DNA from: Oscillospiraceae bacterium
Lineage (GTDB): Bacteria; Bacillota; Clostridia; Oscillospirales; Oscillospiraceae
Assembly: GCA_020025675.1 (NCBI GenBank)
Contig: JAHHRS010000002.1
Span: 1-64,000 of the forward strand
Direction: 5' to 3'
Length of the DNA: 64,000 nt
Of this stretch, positions 1 through 7,203 are shown piece after piece. Made by a program: the position numbers and the translations under genes. Every line of letters starts with the position of its first letter. Position 1 is the stretch's first letter. The notes below the pieces were generated by a model. The model did no database searches. It was given only the letters and a program-made list of their open reading frames with translations, and was not told where the DNA came from.

Positions 1-1485
1 TGGCTTAACGGTCAGGGAGTTACGAATAAACAGCGCACCGCTCTTTTTGCCGTAAAAAATGACGGCAGCATTAAACGCATAACGAAGCCTGAGCTTGATG
101 TGGGAAGCTTTGTCTGTATAGGAAACGACATTTTCTTTAACGGAACAGCTTTCACCGATAAGTATCCTATAAAAAACGGACAGATTTATAAATATAATGA
201 GGAAAAAGACCGGCTGACTGTGGCAGTAAATAAGCCCGAACTCAGTTTAGACAGGATGATAGAAGTAAACGGCAAAATATGGGTTTCTGCCTCTGATTGC
301 AGCCGCTACGGTGTAAATGAAAACAGCTGGATATATGTGTTTGACCCCATTAGTAATGATTTTACGCTGCTGCGCAAGGAAGAATACAATATGTACGGCA
401 GTGTAGGCAGTGACTGCCGTTACGGAGGCGGCAGCGACTGGCAGGCAAAAGGCGAATGCCTGTATTACATAGCCACCAGAGAGGGAAATGCTGTTCTCAA
501 TGCTCTCCTGCCTGACGGAAGCACCAAAAATGTTATAGAAAAGGCGGGCAGTATAGACGTAATATCCCTTTCTGAGGATAACCCCAAAGCTCTTATGATT
601 GCCCTTTACGATAACCGACTTCAGGAGCTGTATTCAGCAGATTTGGAAAGCGGAGAAATTACAAGACTGAGCCACTTTAACGACAAAGCGCTGGAAGGAA
701 AATATGTGGCGGACTGTCAGAACATGCACATAGAAAGCCGTGGTATCAATATTGAGGGCTGGGTGCTGCTCCCTAAGGATTTTGACGCCAATAAAAAATA
801 TCCTGCGGTTCTGGATATTCACGGAGGCCCTAAAACAGTTTACGGCCCTGTTTTCTACCATGAAATGCAGTTATGGGCAGGTATGGGCTACTTTGTCTTC
901 TTCTGCAACCCCAAGGGCGGCGACGGCAGAGACAATAAATTCATGGACATTAGGGGCGACTACGGCGGAACTGATTTTGATAACCTTATGGATTTCACCG
1001 ATGCTGTTCTGAAAGCCTATCCACAAATAGACCCTGAGCGGGTTTGCGTCACCGGCGGAAGCTACGGCGGATTTATGACAAACTGGATAATCGGCCACAC
1101 AGACCGTTTCTGCTGCGCCGCTTCTCAGCGTTCTATATCAAACTGGCTCAGCTTTCACGGTGTCAGCGATATAGGATATTACTTTGCTCCCGACCAGTGC
1201 GGTGCTGATTTCTTTGAAAATCCTGAAAAGCTTTGGGCGCAGTCGCCGGTAAAATATGCAGCAAATGTTAAGACGCCTACTCTCTTCATACATTCAGATG
1301 AGGACTACCGCTGTCCCTTAGAGCAGGGCCTGCAAATGTATACTGCTCTTAAAGCTCAGGGAATACCTGCAAGACTTTGCCTTTTCCACGGCGAAAATCA
1401 TGAGCTTTCCCGTTCCGGCAAACCTCTCCACAGAGTGCGGAGACTGACCGAGATTACGGACTGGTTCCAAAAGTACAGTAAATAA
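1..1485 (+). CDS. S9 family serine peptidase (acylaminoacyl-peptidase / prolyl oligopeptidase type), 5' truncated by window
   Basis: The reading frame is open from base 1, so the start lies upstream of the window; 494 residues are visible. The first ~200 residues look like the end of a beta-propeller, and the last ~260 form an alpha/beta-hydrolase domain. The catalytic triad is visible: Ser in GGSYGG (the GxSxG elbow), Asp in SDEDYRCP and His in GENHEL near the C-terminus. Family members cut short peptides in the cytoplasm, removing blocked or free N-terminal residues or cutting after proline. Substrate preference cannot be read from sequence. A hairpin follows 19 bp after the stop. Confidence 0.9.
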   Translation, partial: WLNGQGVTNKQRTALFAVKNDGSIKRITKPELDVGSFVCIGNDIFFNGTAFTDKYPIKNGQIYKYNEEKDRLTVAVNKPELSLDRMIEVNGKIWVSASDCSRYGVNENSWIYVFDPISNDFTLLRKEEYNMYGSVGSDCRYGGGSDWQAKGECLYYIATREGNAVLNALLPDGSTKNVIEKAGSIDVISLSEDNPKALMIALYDNRLQELYSADLESGEITRLSHFNDKALEGKYVADCQNMHIESRGINIEGWVLLPKDFDANKKYPAVLDIHGGPKTVYGPVFYHEMQLWAGMGYFVFFCNPKGGDGRDNKFMDIRGDYGGTDFDNLMDFTDAVLKAYPQIDPERVCVTGGSYGGFMTNWIIGHTDRFCCAASQRSISNWLSFHGVSDIGYYFAPDQCGADFFENPEKLWAQSPVKYAANVKTPTLFIHSDEDYRCPLEQGLQMYTALKAQGIPARLCLFHGENHELSRSGKPLHRVRRLTEITDWFQKYSK

Positions 1486-1503
1486 GATTTTTAATCAGAA
1501 AGT

Positions 1504-1530
1504 CAGCCCTTCCGCTATGCGGAGGGGCTG
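1504..1530 (+). terminator. hairpin downstream of the S9 peptidase
   Basis: A 12-bp stem (CAGCCCTTCCGC pairing with GCGGAGGGGCTG, one wobble) with a 3-nt loop. It is followed by G-rich sequence, not a T-run, so it may be a weak or factor-assisted terminator or a 3'-end stabilising hairpin. Confidence 0.5.
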
Positions 1531-1601
1531 GGGCTTATACTCTCATTCTGCACAGATATGCGCCTGAAATCAGAGACACTATAAATTAAGAGGCTTTTGT
1601 T

Positions 1602-2324
1602 ATGGGAAAAACAACGGTTAGAACAGTATTTTACAGAGAAACTGCTATCAGTTACACATTTGAGAGGAAAAATGTTAAAAACATTAATCTCCGTGTAAAA
1701 CCTGACGGTGAGGTGTATGTTTCCGCACCTGTCAGAATAAGCCTTGAAAGGGTGGATAAATTCGTCTCAGAGAAAGGTGATTTCATCTTAAATGCCAGAG
1801 AAAAGTTTGCCGAAAGAGCAAAAAATGCCCCAAAAGTCCACGAATATCAAAGCGGAGAGCACTTTTATATTTTAGGCAGAGAGTATGAGCTTGAGGTTAA
1901 AGAAGGAAGAAAAGGCGCTTATACAGAGGGTGGAAAACTCTGCATTGAAACAAAGAATGTGGAAAACTTTCAGGAAAAAGAGCGACAGTTTCAACATTTC
2001 AGAAATGAGCTGTGCAGAGAAGTTTTCGCAAAGCAGGCTGATAAAATCTACCCTATATTTAAAGCAATGGGTGTCCCTGTTCCAACGCTCAGAATGCGTG
2101 ACATGAAAAGCCGCTGGGGCTCGTGTATACCGCAAAAAGGAATTATCACCTTAAATAAGCGGCTAATTGCCGCACCGGAGGAATGTATAGAATATGTGGC
2201 GATGCACGAATTCTGCCATTTCATACACCCCAACCATTCTAAGGACTTTTACAGCCTTCTGACAAAACTTATGCCGGACTGGAAAGGGAGAAAAGCGCTT
2301 TTAAACCGCAGTCCCGATTGCTGA
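1602..2324 (+). CDS. YgjP-like (DUF45) M48-type zinc metallopeptidase
   Basis: 240 residues. The C-terminal part carries HEFCH (about residues 202-206), the HExxH zinc site, followed by a third likely ligand in HPNHSKDF, and the typical 'MKSRWGSC' strand before it (about 165-172). This is the YgjP/DUF45 signature. The N-terminal ~90 residues form the usual beta-rich lead-in. These proteins are predicted cytoplasmic proteases; no substrate is established for most of them. The ATG has an AAGAGG motif 9 nt upstream. It is a single gene closed by a bidirectional terminator shared with folT. Confidence 0.85.
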   Translation: MGKTTVRTVFYRETAISYTFERKNVKNINLRVKPDGEVYVSAPVRISLERVDKFVSEKGDFILNAREKFAERAKNAPKVHEYQSGEHFYILGREYELEVKEGRKGAYTEGGKLCIETKNVENFQEKERQFQHFRNELCREVFAKQADKIYPIFKAMGVPVPTLRMRDMKSRWGSCIPQKGIITLNKRLIAAPEECIEYVAMHEFCHFIHPNHSKDFYSLLTKLMPDWKGRKALLNRSPDC

Positions 2325-2330
2325 AAAAAT

Positions 2331-2361
2331 AAAAACCTATCACATTTTGTGATAGGTTTTT
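2331..2361. terminator. bidirectional intrinsic terminator (YgjP-like gene / folT)
   Basis: The stem AAAAACCTATCACA / TGTGATAGGTTTTT is flanked by A and T runs on the two strands and sits between convergent stop codons. Confidence 0.9.
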
Positions 2362-2369
2362 CCTATATA

Positions 2370-2894
2370 TCAGAAGTTAAGCTTCTTTTTTAGGGTATTG
2401 ATTATTGAGGGAAGAACAGAGGCGAGAATAAGCCCGGTTAGAATACCTGCGATTATTCTCGGTATTATAGCCCCAAAGACCAGAGCGTAGGAGTAATAGC
2501 CAAAAATAACACTGTCAAGGTAAATAACAAATGTATTAATGGCTGTAACCACAAGAGCACTGAGTATGACGATGAAAACAGTCTGTTTCATGCTCATATT
2601 GAAGCCTTTCTTCTTTGCATAAAGACCCACTATCAAGCCACGGACGCCTGCGGGGAGTATCCACAAAACAGTGGTTACCGTAAAGCCGTATGTAAGCATC
2701 TGGTTAATAAAACTGCCGATAAGGCCTACTGCCATTCCGTGCACCGGCCCAAAAAGGGCGGCGGCCACTAAAATCGGCAGGGAATCAAAGCTGAGCTTAA
2801 TATTGGGAAGTTTAATGGATACCAAGCTCAGAGCCACATACATGGCGGCAAGCATTGCGTCTAAGGCAAGTCTGCGAGTATTTGTTTTTTTCAT
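2370..2894 (-). CDS. folT: ECF transporter S component, folate family (FolT)
   Basis: 174 residues from the ATG at 2894, which has AAGAAGG upstream; an earlier in-frame start at 2924 has no ribosome site. The protein is very hydrophobic, with about six membrane segments. The N-terminal ALDAMLAAMYVALS segment carries the AxxxA motif that S components use to contact EcfT. It would bind folate and deliver it through a shared EcfA/A'/T module, which is not in this window. Folate specificity is inferred from the THF riboswitch directly upstream and the neighbouring fchA and folD, not from the binding site itself. Confidence 0.88.
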   Translation of the reverse strand: MKKTNTRRLALDAMLAAMYVALSLVSIKLPNIKLSFDSLPILVAAALFGPVHGMAVGLIGSFINQMLTYGFTVTTVLWILPAGVRGLIVGLYAKKKGFNMSMKQTVFIVILSALVVTAINTFVIYLDSVIFGYYSYALVFGAIIPRIIAGILTGLILASVLPSIINTLKKKLNF

Positions 2895-2943
2895 ATTGTG
2901 ACCTTCTTTCGTGTCGAGCCACAAAAAGAGATTATCTCATTTG

Positions 2944-3036
2944 CAGCGGATGCGGATATGGCACCGCGCACTTTTTTGTACTTCGTTCGGAGACAACTCC
3001 CATCCTCCGACACTTTACGCGCCATACCCTACTCTG
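2944..3036 (-). promoter_or_regulatory. tetrahydrofolate (THF-I) riboswitch controlling folT
   Basis: Read on the minus strand, the segment matches the remembered THF-I consensus block by block: AGAGTAG, then GCGCGT(A)AAGTG, GGATGGGA, CGAACGAAG, GCGCGGTG and GCATCCGCT. The helices close: CAG/CTG (P1), TATGGC/GCCATA (P2) and TCGGAG/CTCCGA (P3). About 50 nt separate it from the folT ATG. A short GAGA-TAA-TCTC hairpin with a T-run (about 2924-2940) lies just after the aptamer and could be part of the expression platform. Known THF-I riboswitches mostly repress folT when reduced folates are plentiful. Confidence 0.93.
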
Positions 3037-3066
3037 ACATAAGTATTATTTTTAAAGCCGAAACGC

Positions 3067-3690
3067 TCAGCTCAGTCTGTTATACACCTCCTTATACACA
3101 TTTTGAGCCATAGGCTCATAGTTATTTAAAAGCGTTTCAACTTCAAAATTCATCTCTTCCGCATAAGCCCTGTCCTTCATGCTGCGGGTATTAATAAGGA
3201 CATTGAGGGCTGCGCCTTTCATGGCACTGTGACAGAAGGCAACGCCTGTTCCGGCGTCGGATATTGCAAGGCTGCTGCCAAGCTTAGCAAACTCCTGCTG
3301 AAGCTGGATAACTTTGCAGCAGATACGAAGAATTTCCATAGGTACGGCGGCAGCGTCTTTAAGACATTTTTCCATAATCTCTTCTCTGCCGGGGGCATCT
3401 TTGGGTATGGAATAGGCTTTTGACAGAGGCTCAAATGCCACCGCATCCCCGTCCACAAGGTCTAAAAGCCTTAGACGGAGCTTTTCAGCCTCCTCCATAA
3501 GGACTTTAATCTGAGGCTCGGAAGAGGCGTATTTTGCCTTTCCTATTGTCAGATTTCCAACCATCAACCCCAGCGACGCGCCCAAAGCTCCCACAAGAGC
3601 GGATGCACCGCCACCGCCGGGAACGGCGGCTTTAGAGCTAAGCTCCTGAGAAAACTCTTTATTAGAAAGCTCAATGAGCAAATTTTCCAT
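3067..3690 (-). CDS. fchA: methenyl-THF cyclohydrolase / formimino-THF cyclodeaminase family (FchA)
   Basis: 207 residues, the normal length for the stand-alone cyclodeaminase/cyclohydrolase family. The N-terminal AAVPGGGGASALVGALGASLG segment is the family's glycine-rich hallmark, and the rest is an all-helical fold. It interconverts 5,10-methenyl-THF and 10-formyl-THF, or removes ammonia from formimino-THF in the histidine pathway. No hut genes are present, and the gene sits between folD and the THF riboswitch/folT, so the cyclohydrolase role is more likely. GGGAGG lies upstream of the ATG. A structured 286-nt leader separates it from folD. Confidence 0.88.
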   Translation of the reverse strand: MENLLIELSNKEFSQELSSKAAVPGGGGASALVGALGASLGLMVGNLTIGKAKYASSEPQIKVLMEEAEKLRLRLLDLVDGDAVAFEPLSKAYSIPKDAPGREEIMEKCLKDAAAVPMEILRICCKVIQLQQEFAKLGSSLAISDAGTGVAFCHSAMKGAALNVLINTRSMKDRAYAEEMNFEVETLLNNYEPMAQNVYKEVYNRLS

Positions 3691-3736
3691 TATATTCCTC
3701 CCTTTAAGCCATGAAAAATAGCTGCTTTTTTTAAAA

Positions 3737-3760
3737 GAGAGCGGAAATTACTCCGTTCTC
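3737..3760 (-). terminator. intrinsic terminator or attenuator hairpin upstream of fchA
   Basis: On the minus strand GAGAaCGGA pairs with TCCGcTCTC (9 bp, one mismatch) and runs directly into TTTT. It lies 47 nt before the fchA start, so it could be the off-switch of a regulated leader or the end of the folD transcript. Confidence 0.6.
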
Positions 3761-3769
3761 GTCAACTTT

Positions 3770-3908
3770 TAATTTTTGCCGCCCTAACTTTCGGGAGTTA
3801 GGTCTTGGCAATATGGCTGCCTGTAAAAGCAGTAAGAAAACCGGCATAGCCGGTAACATTAAAATTTATGACAGTATAGGTAAAATGCAGAACACTGCCG
3901 CCTATGTC
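3770..3908 (-). promoter_or_regulatory. candidate structured RNA leader of fchA (class unknown)
   Basis: Minus-strand RNA elements, upstream to downstream: (1) GACA/TGTC plus TAGG/CCTA enclosing a GCAG/CTGC hairpin (3870-3908); (2) ACCGGC-TAT-GCCGGT followed by T residues (3840-3854); (3) TTGCC/GGCAA enclosing CCTAAC/GTTAGG with a GAAA-containing loop (3776-3811); then the terminator at 3737-3760. A GGCA/TGCC alternative pairing competes with element 3. I could not match it to any riboswitch class I know. Confidence 0.45.
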
Positions 3909-3976
3909 TAAATAAAAAAACTGAACTATTTCTGTATCCGATTTAAAAGCCATTGTCAGCACTAGAATAAACAAAA

Positions 3977-4846
3977 CTAAAATCCGCCCTGAATCAAACT
4001 GCGCTCAGCGGCCTCGGTTACATGAGCGGCTAAAACGCTGGTAGTAACAGAACCTACGCCCCGAGGCACAGGGCTTATAGCGTAAACTATGGGTTCTGCG
4101 GCTTCAAAGTCCACATCACCCAAAGTTTTTTGCGTTTTATCGTCAAAATTTATTCCCACATCCACAACAGTTTGTCCGGGAGACAGGCAGTCTGCCGTTA
4201 TTGAATTTATATGTCCTGCGGCAGCCACAACAATCTGAGCACTTCTGCATATATCAGCCAGATTTTCAGTCTTACTGTGGCAAATGGTGACAGAGGCGTT
4301 TTCACCCATTAAAAGCATGGAGACAGGGCGGCCTACAACAAGGCTTCTCCCCACTACAACCGCATGTTTTCCTGCAATCGGAATGTTATAATATTTTAAA
4401 AGCTCCATGACAGCCTGAGCTGTACATGGGGTGTAGCCCGGACCTGAGCCAAGATAAACGGAGGCCATAGAGCCTGAACTTATTCCGTCCACATCTTTTT
4501 CCGGAGAAAGAGCTTCACAGACTGACCGTTCATTAATACTGGGGGGTAAAGGTAAAAGAATAAGGACACCGTGAACGGTGTCATCAGCGTTTAGCTGGCA
4601 GATCTTCGAGATAAGCTCCTGCTCACAGGCGTTGTCCGGAAAAACTATATTTTTAACCTCTATACCTACCGATGTGCATCGCTTTTCTGCACTGCGTTCA
4701 TATGATATATCTTCCGGCTTGCTGCCTACCCTAAGTATGGCAAGGCAAGGGACCACACCTTTTTCCCGCAGTGCTTCACAACGATTTGTTAAGTCTTTGC
4801 ACATGTTACTGGAGGCATTTACGCCGTTCATTATTACTTCTGCCAT
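3977..4846 (-). CDS. folD: FolD-type methylene-THF dehydrogenase (divergent; cyclohydrolase Gln absent)
   Basis: 289 residues with the two-domain FolD fold. Catalytic Tyr49 and Lys55 keep the canonical six-residue spacing, KDVDG (Asp120) is present, and the NADP-binding VVVGRSLVVGRP loop is clear. Several family-constant positions are changed: the usual VQLPLP reads ILLPLP (Gln replaced by Leu97), PCTP reads PCTA, and PVPGGVG reads PVPRGVG. The Gln is associated with the cyclohydrolase half-reaction in characterised FolDs. The ATG has GAGGTGAG upstream, and a TATAAT (minus strand, 4901-4906) lies about 55 bp before it. First gene of the folD-fchA-folT group. Confidence 0.85.
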   Translation of the reverse strand: MAEVIMNGVNASSNMCKDLTNRCEALREKGVVPCLAILRVGSKPEDISYERSAEKRCTSVGIEVKNIVFPDNACEQELISKICQLNADDTVHGVLILLPLPPSINERSVCEALSPEKDVDGISSGSMASVYLGSGPGYTPCTAQAVMELLKYYNIPIAGKHAVVVGRSLVVGRPVSMLLMGENASVTICHSKTENLADICRSAQIVVAAAGHINSITADCLSPGQTVVDVGINFDDKTQKTLGDVDFEAAEPIVYAISPVPRGVGSVTTSVLAAHVTEAAERSLIQGGF

Positions 4847-4986
4847 TAACTCACCTCTGATTTCCTATGGACTGTTCTGCGTTACTGGTTAAACATACTC
4901 ATTATAGTATACTACAATTTAGTGAGTAAATGAAGAGAAATTTTACAAACGGCGGGAAAAAGCCTAAAGTCACAATTATTTTATGT

Positions 4987-5016
4987 TTGAAAAATTTATT
5001 TTCGTACATATAGAAT
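4987..5016 (+). promoter_or_regulatory. sigma-A-type promoter for the pyruvate-kinase-like gene
   Basis: TTGAAA (4987-4992), an 18-nt spacer, TAGAAT (5011-5016). A second TATAAT lies at 5023-5028 but has a poor -35. Confidence 0.55.
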
Positions 5017-5066
5017 TTATGTTATAATGCTTATGATAATTGAAGAGATACAGGAGAAATAAGACA

Positions 5067-6080
5067 ATGCTTGAAATTTTCGGCACTCTTGGTCCAAGCT
5101 GCTCAGACAGGGAAACTCTTAAAGCCATGTTTTATGAGGGCATGAGCGGGGTCAGGCTGAACCTATCTCATACAAGCCTTGAAGAAGCGGCAGGACAGAT
5201 AGAGACACTGCATGAAGCGGCTGCGGAGTGCGGTGTCAGGGCGGAACTTTTAATAGATATGCAGGGACCTGAACTCCGTATAGGGCAGATAGCTGAGCCT
5301 TTAGAGCTTAAAAGCGGTCAGATAGTTTGTTTGGGCGAAGGCGGGATACCCGTTCCGGATATATGCCTTCCTCATATGAAGAGATGGCAGGAGATCCTTC
5401 TTGATGACGGAAAGCTGCTTTTAGAAGCGGAGGATGAGGGCGAGGGATATGTGAAAGCCCGTGTAAAGCTGGGCGGAATTTTAAAGGGCAGAAAGAGCAT
5501 AGCCCTTCCGGGAACCAAAATTCACCCCTCTGCACTTACCGAAAGCGACAAAAAAAATCTGGCATTGGCCCCGAAATTCGGGGTTACTGCGGTTATGCAG
5601 CCGTTCGTCCGAAGCGCCGAAGACTTGAAAGAGCTGAAAGCTGAGCTTAAAAATGCGGGCGGAGAGGACATAAGGATATTTGCCAAAATTGAGAATATGG
5701 AAGGTGTAGGGGCACTTGAAGCCATAATAAGGGAAGCAGATTTAATAGTTATAGCAAGGGGAGATCTGGGAAATTCCCTGTCCCTTTGGGAACTTCCGGG
5801 ACTGCAAAAGCATATTTCGGAAGTCTGCCTCCAAAACGGCAAGCCTTTTATGGTGGTAACTCAAATGCTGGCATCTATGGAACACAGCCCTGTACCTACA
5901 AGAGCAGAGGTGAGCGACATTTTTAATGCTGTTTTGGACGGAGCCTCTTCTATAATGGTGACAGGAGAGACTGCGGTAGGGGAGTATCCTGTTAGAGTGA
6001 TAGAATATATGAGCAAAACCGCCCATGAGGCTGAAATGTATATCGCGAAACGAGGCATTGATTATTGTTCTCGATTCTGA
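5067..6080 (+). CDS. short pyruvate-kinase-like protein lacking the C-terminal domain
   Basis: 337 residues from the ATG at 5067, with AGGAGA about 10 nt upstream; a TTG nine codons earlier would overlap that site. Ordinary pyruvate kinases have 470 residues or more. The barrel and B domain are present with recognisable motifs: RLNLSH, GPELR, AKIENMEG (catalytic Lys), ARGDLG, QMLASM and TRAEVSD. The last motif, usually MLSGETA, reads MVTGETA. The sequence ends about 25 residues later, so the allosteric effector domain is missing. It may be an unregulated kinase or a related phosphotransferase. It is divergent from folD and followed closely by the divIVA-like gene. Confidence 0.8.
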   Translation: MLEIFGTLGPSCSDRETLKAMFYEGMSGVRLNLSHTSLEEAAGQIETLHEAAAECGVRAELLIDMQGPELRIGQIAEPLELKSGQIVCLGEGGIPVPDICLPHMKRWQEILLDDGKLLLEAEDEGEGYVKARVKLGGILKGRKSIALPGTKIHPSALTESDKKNLALAPKFGVTAVMQPFVRSAEDLKELKAELKNAGGEDIRIFAKIENMEGVGALEAIIREADLIVIARGDLGNSLSLWELPGLQKHISEVCLQNGKPFMVVTQMLASMEHSPVPTRAEVSDIFNAVLDGASSIMVTGETAVGEYPVRVIEYMSKTAHEAEMYIAKRGIDYCSRF

Positions 6081-6086
6081 TATAAT
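6058..6086 (+). promoter_or_regulatory. sigma-A-type promoter for the DivIVA-like gene
   Basis: TTGATT (6058-6063), a 17-nt spacer, TATAAT (6081-6086). It overlaps the last codons of the upstream gene, so the DivIVA-like gene can be transcribed alone. Confidence 0.75.
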
Positions 6087-6120
6087 CATAGAATAAACCC
6101 TTTATCGATTGGAGAAAGCT

Positions 6121-6663
6121 ATGGCTCTGGATAAAGAATATTTTGACTCGATTCACATTGATGTTGTTAAGAAAAAATACTATAACGCCAACAAGGTAGA
6201 GGCTGTTTTTCAGGACATTCGCCGTCAGGCTCAGGCTCTTATTGAGGAAAACGAACAGATGCGTGCTCAGTTAGAGGCTATGAACGGTAAAACCCTTGAA
6301 ATAGGGGATGCGGTGCTGACCGGACAGGCGGTCTATAAACAGCTGGTAAATAAAGCTCGTGAGCGTGCAAAGCAGATAGTGGAGGACGCTGAACAGCAGA
6401 AGGCAGAGATTATAAAAGATGCCATGGAACAGCAGGAGTATGCTGTTAAAAGGGTGCAGAACTGCTATACTAAAATTCAGGAGCAGCACAGTGCCTTTAT
6501 GGACGCTATAAATTCCGAGTGGCAGGAGTTCTTGTGCGGGCTTTATACCGAGGACGGAGAGTTCGATATGCTGCCGCCGGAAAACTATGAAAGTATAAGT
6601 CATAGAGATATAGAGAGCAAGGTGGGAGATATTGCCAAAGCTCTGTTTTCCGACAGTGACTGA
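6121..6663 (+). CDS. DivIVA-like coiled-coil protein
   Basis: 180 residues from the ATG at 6121, which is preceded by GGAGAAAGCT. The first ~50 residues (the segment 'DSIHIDVVKKKYYNANKVEAVFQDI') resemble the DivIVA N-terminal region, followed by a Gln/Glu/Lys-rich coiled coil from about 40 to 145 and an acidic tail. DivIVA-family proteins recognise membrane curvature and recruit division, pole or wall factors. This one is shorter and less conserved than true DivIVA, so its partner is unknown. Confidence 0.65.
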   Translation: MALDKEYFDSIHIDVVKKKYYNANKVEAVFQDIRRQAQALIEENEQMRAQLEAMNGKTLEIGDAVLTGQAVYKQLVNKARERAKQIVEDAEQQKAEIIKDAMEQQEYAVKRVQNCYTKIQEQHSAFMDAINSEWQEFLCGLYTEDGEFDMLPPENYESISHRDIESKVGDIAKALFSDSD

Positions 6664-6669
6664 ATATGA

Positions 6670-6697
6670 AAAGAGACTGCGTGAGCAGTCTCTTTTT
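6670..6697. terminator. intrinsic terminator (DivIVA-like gene / LMW phosphatase)
   Basis: The stem AAAGAGACTGC / GCAGTCTCTTT has a GTGA loop and a T-run on the plus strand. It lies between convergent genes. Confidence 0.9.
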
Positions 6698-6700
6698 ATA

Positions 6701-7162
6701 TTATAAGTTTTCTCTAAGCCGGTTTAAGAGACCGCTGCAGCCTTCGCTTACGTCTTTCCAGGTGGCTTCAAAGTCTCTTGTATACCAAGGATCGGCAACG
6801 GAGTCTTTCGGACGGCCTGCGTATTCAAGCACAGTGTGTATTTTACCTTCAGGATCACCGCCGCAAATTCTGCGCATATGGTATATGTTTTCCTCATCCA
6901 TGCCTATTAAAAGGTCGTAATATTTGTAATCTTCACCTTTCATAAGCCTTGCTCTTTTTCCTGAGCAGTCTATACCGTGCTTCTCAAGCACCCTGCGGGA
7001 TGGAGGATAGACTCCGTTTCCTATCTCATCTGTATGTGTGGCGGCGGAGGCAATCTCAAACTCTGCTTCAAGTCCCGCTTTTTTTACTATATCCTTCATG
7101 CAGAACTCGGCACTGGGACTGCGGCATATATTGCCGTGGCAAACAAAAAGTATCTTAATCAT
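6701..7162 (-). CDS. low-molecular-weight protein-tyrosine phosphatase
   Basis: 153 residues. The P-loop VCHGNICRSP (residues ~8-17) matches CX5R with the following Ser-Pro, and DPWYTRDF supplies the catalytic Asp typical of the family. These enzymes dephosphorylate phosphotyrosine, and in bacteria they often reverse tyrosine-kinase signalling that controls polysaccharide polymerisation and export. It follows the glycan cluster on the same strand, 41 bp after the aminotransferase, which fits a Wzb/CpsB-like task. No tyrosine kinase is in the window. Confidence 0.9.
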   Translation of the reverse strand: MIKILFVCHGNICRSPSAEFCMKDIVKKAGLEAEFEIASAATHTDEIGNGVYPPSRRVLEKHGIDCSGKRARLMKGEDYKYYDLLIGMDEENIYHMRRICGGDPEGKIHTVLEYAGRPKDSVADPWYTRDFEATWKDVSEGCSGLLNRLRENL

Positions 7163-7203
7163 AATATATCCTTAGCCCCCGAATTTTACGTCAGGGGCAA
7201 ATC

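Noticed and set aside
2855..3113. small plus-strand frames over the folT upstream region
   Set aside because: They overlap the THF riboswitch on the other strand and have no ribosome sites.
3776..3854. cyclic-di-GMP, SAM or ZTP riboswitch in the fchA leader
   Set aside because: The conserved core sequences of these classes that I know are absent; only general hairpins remain.
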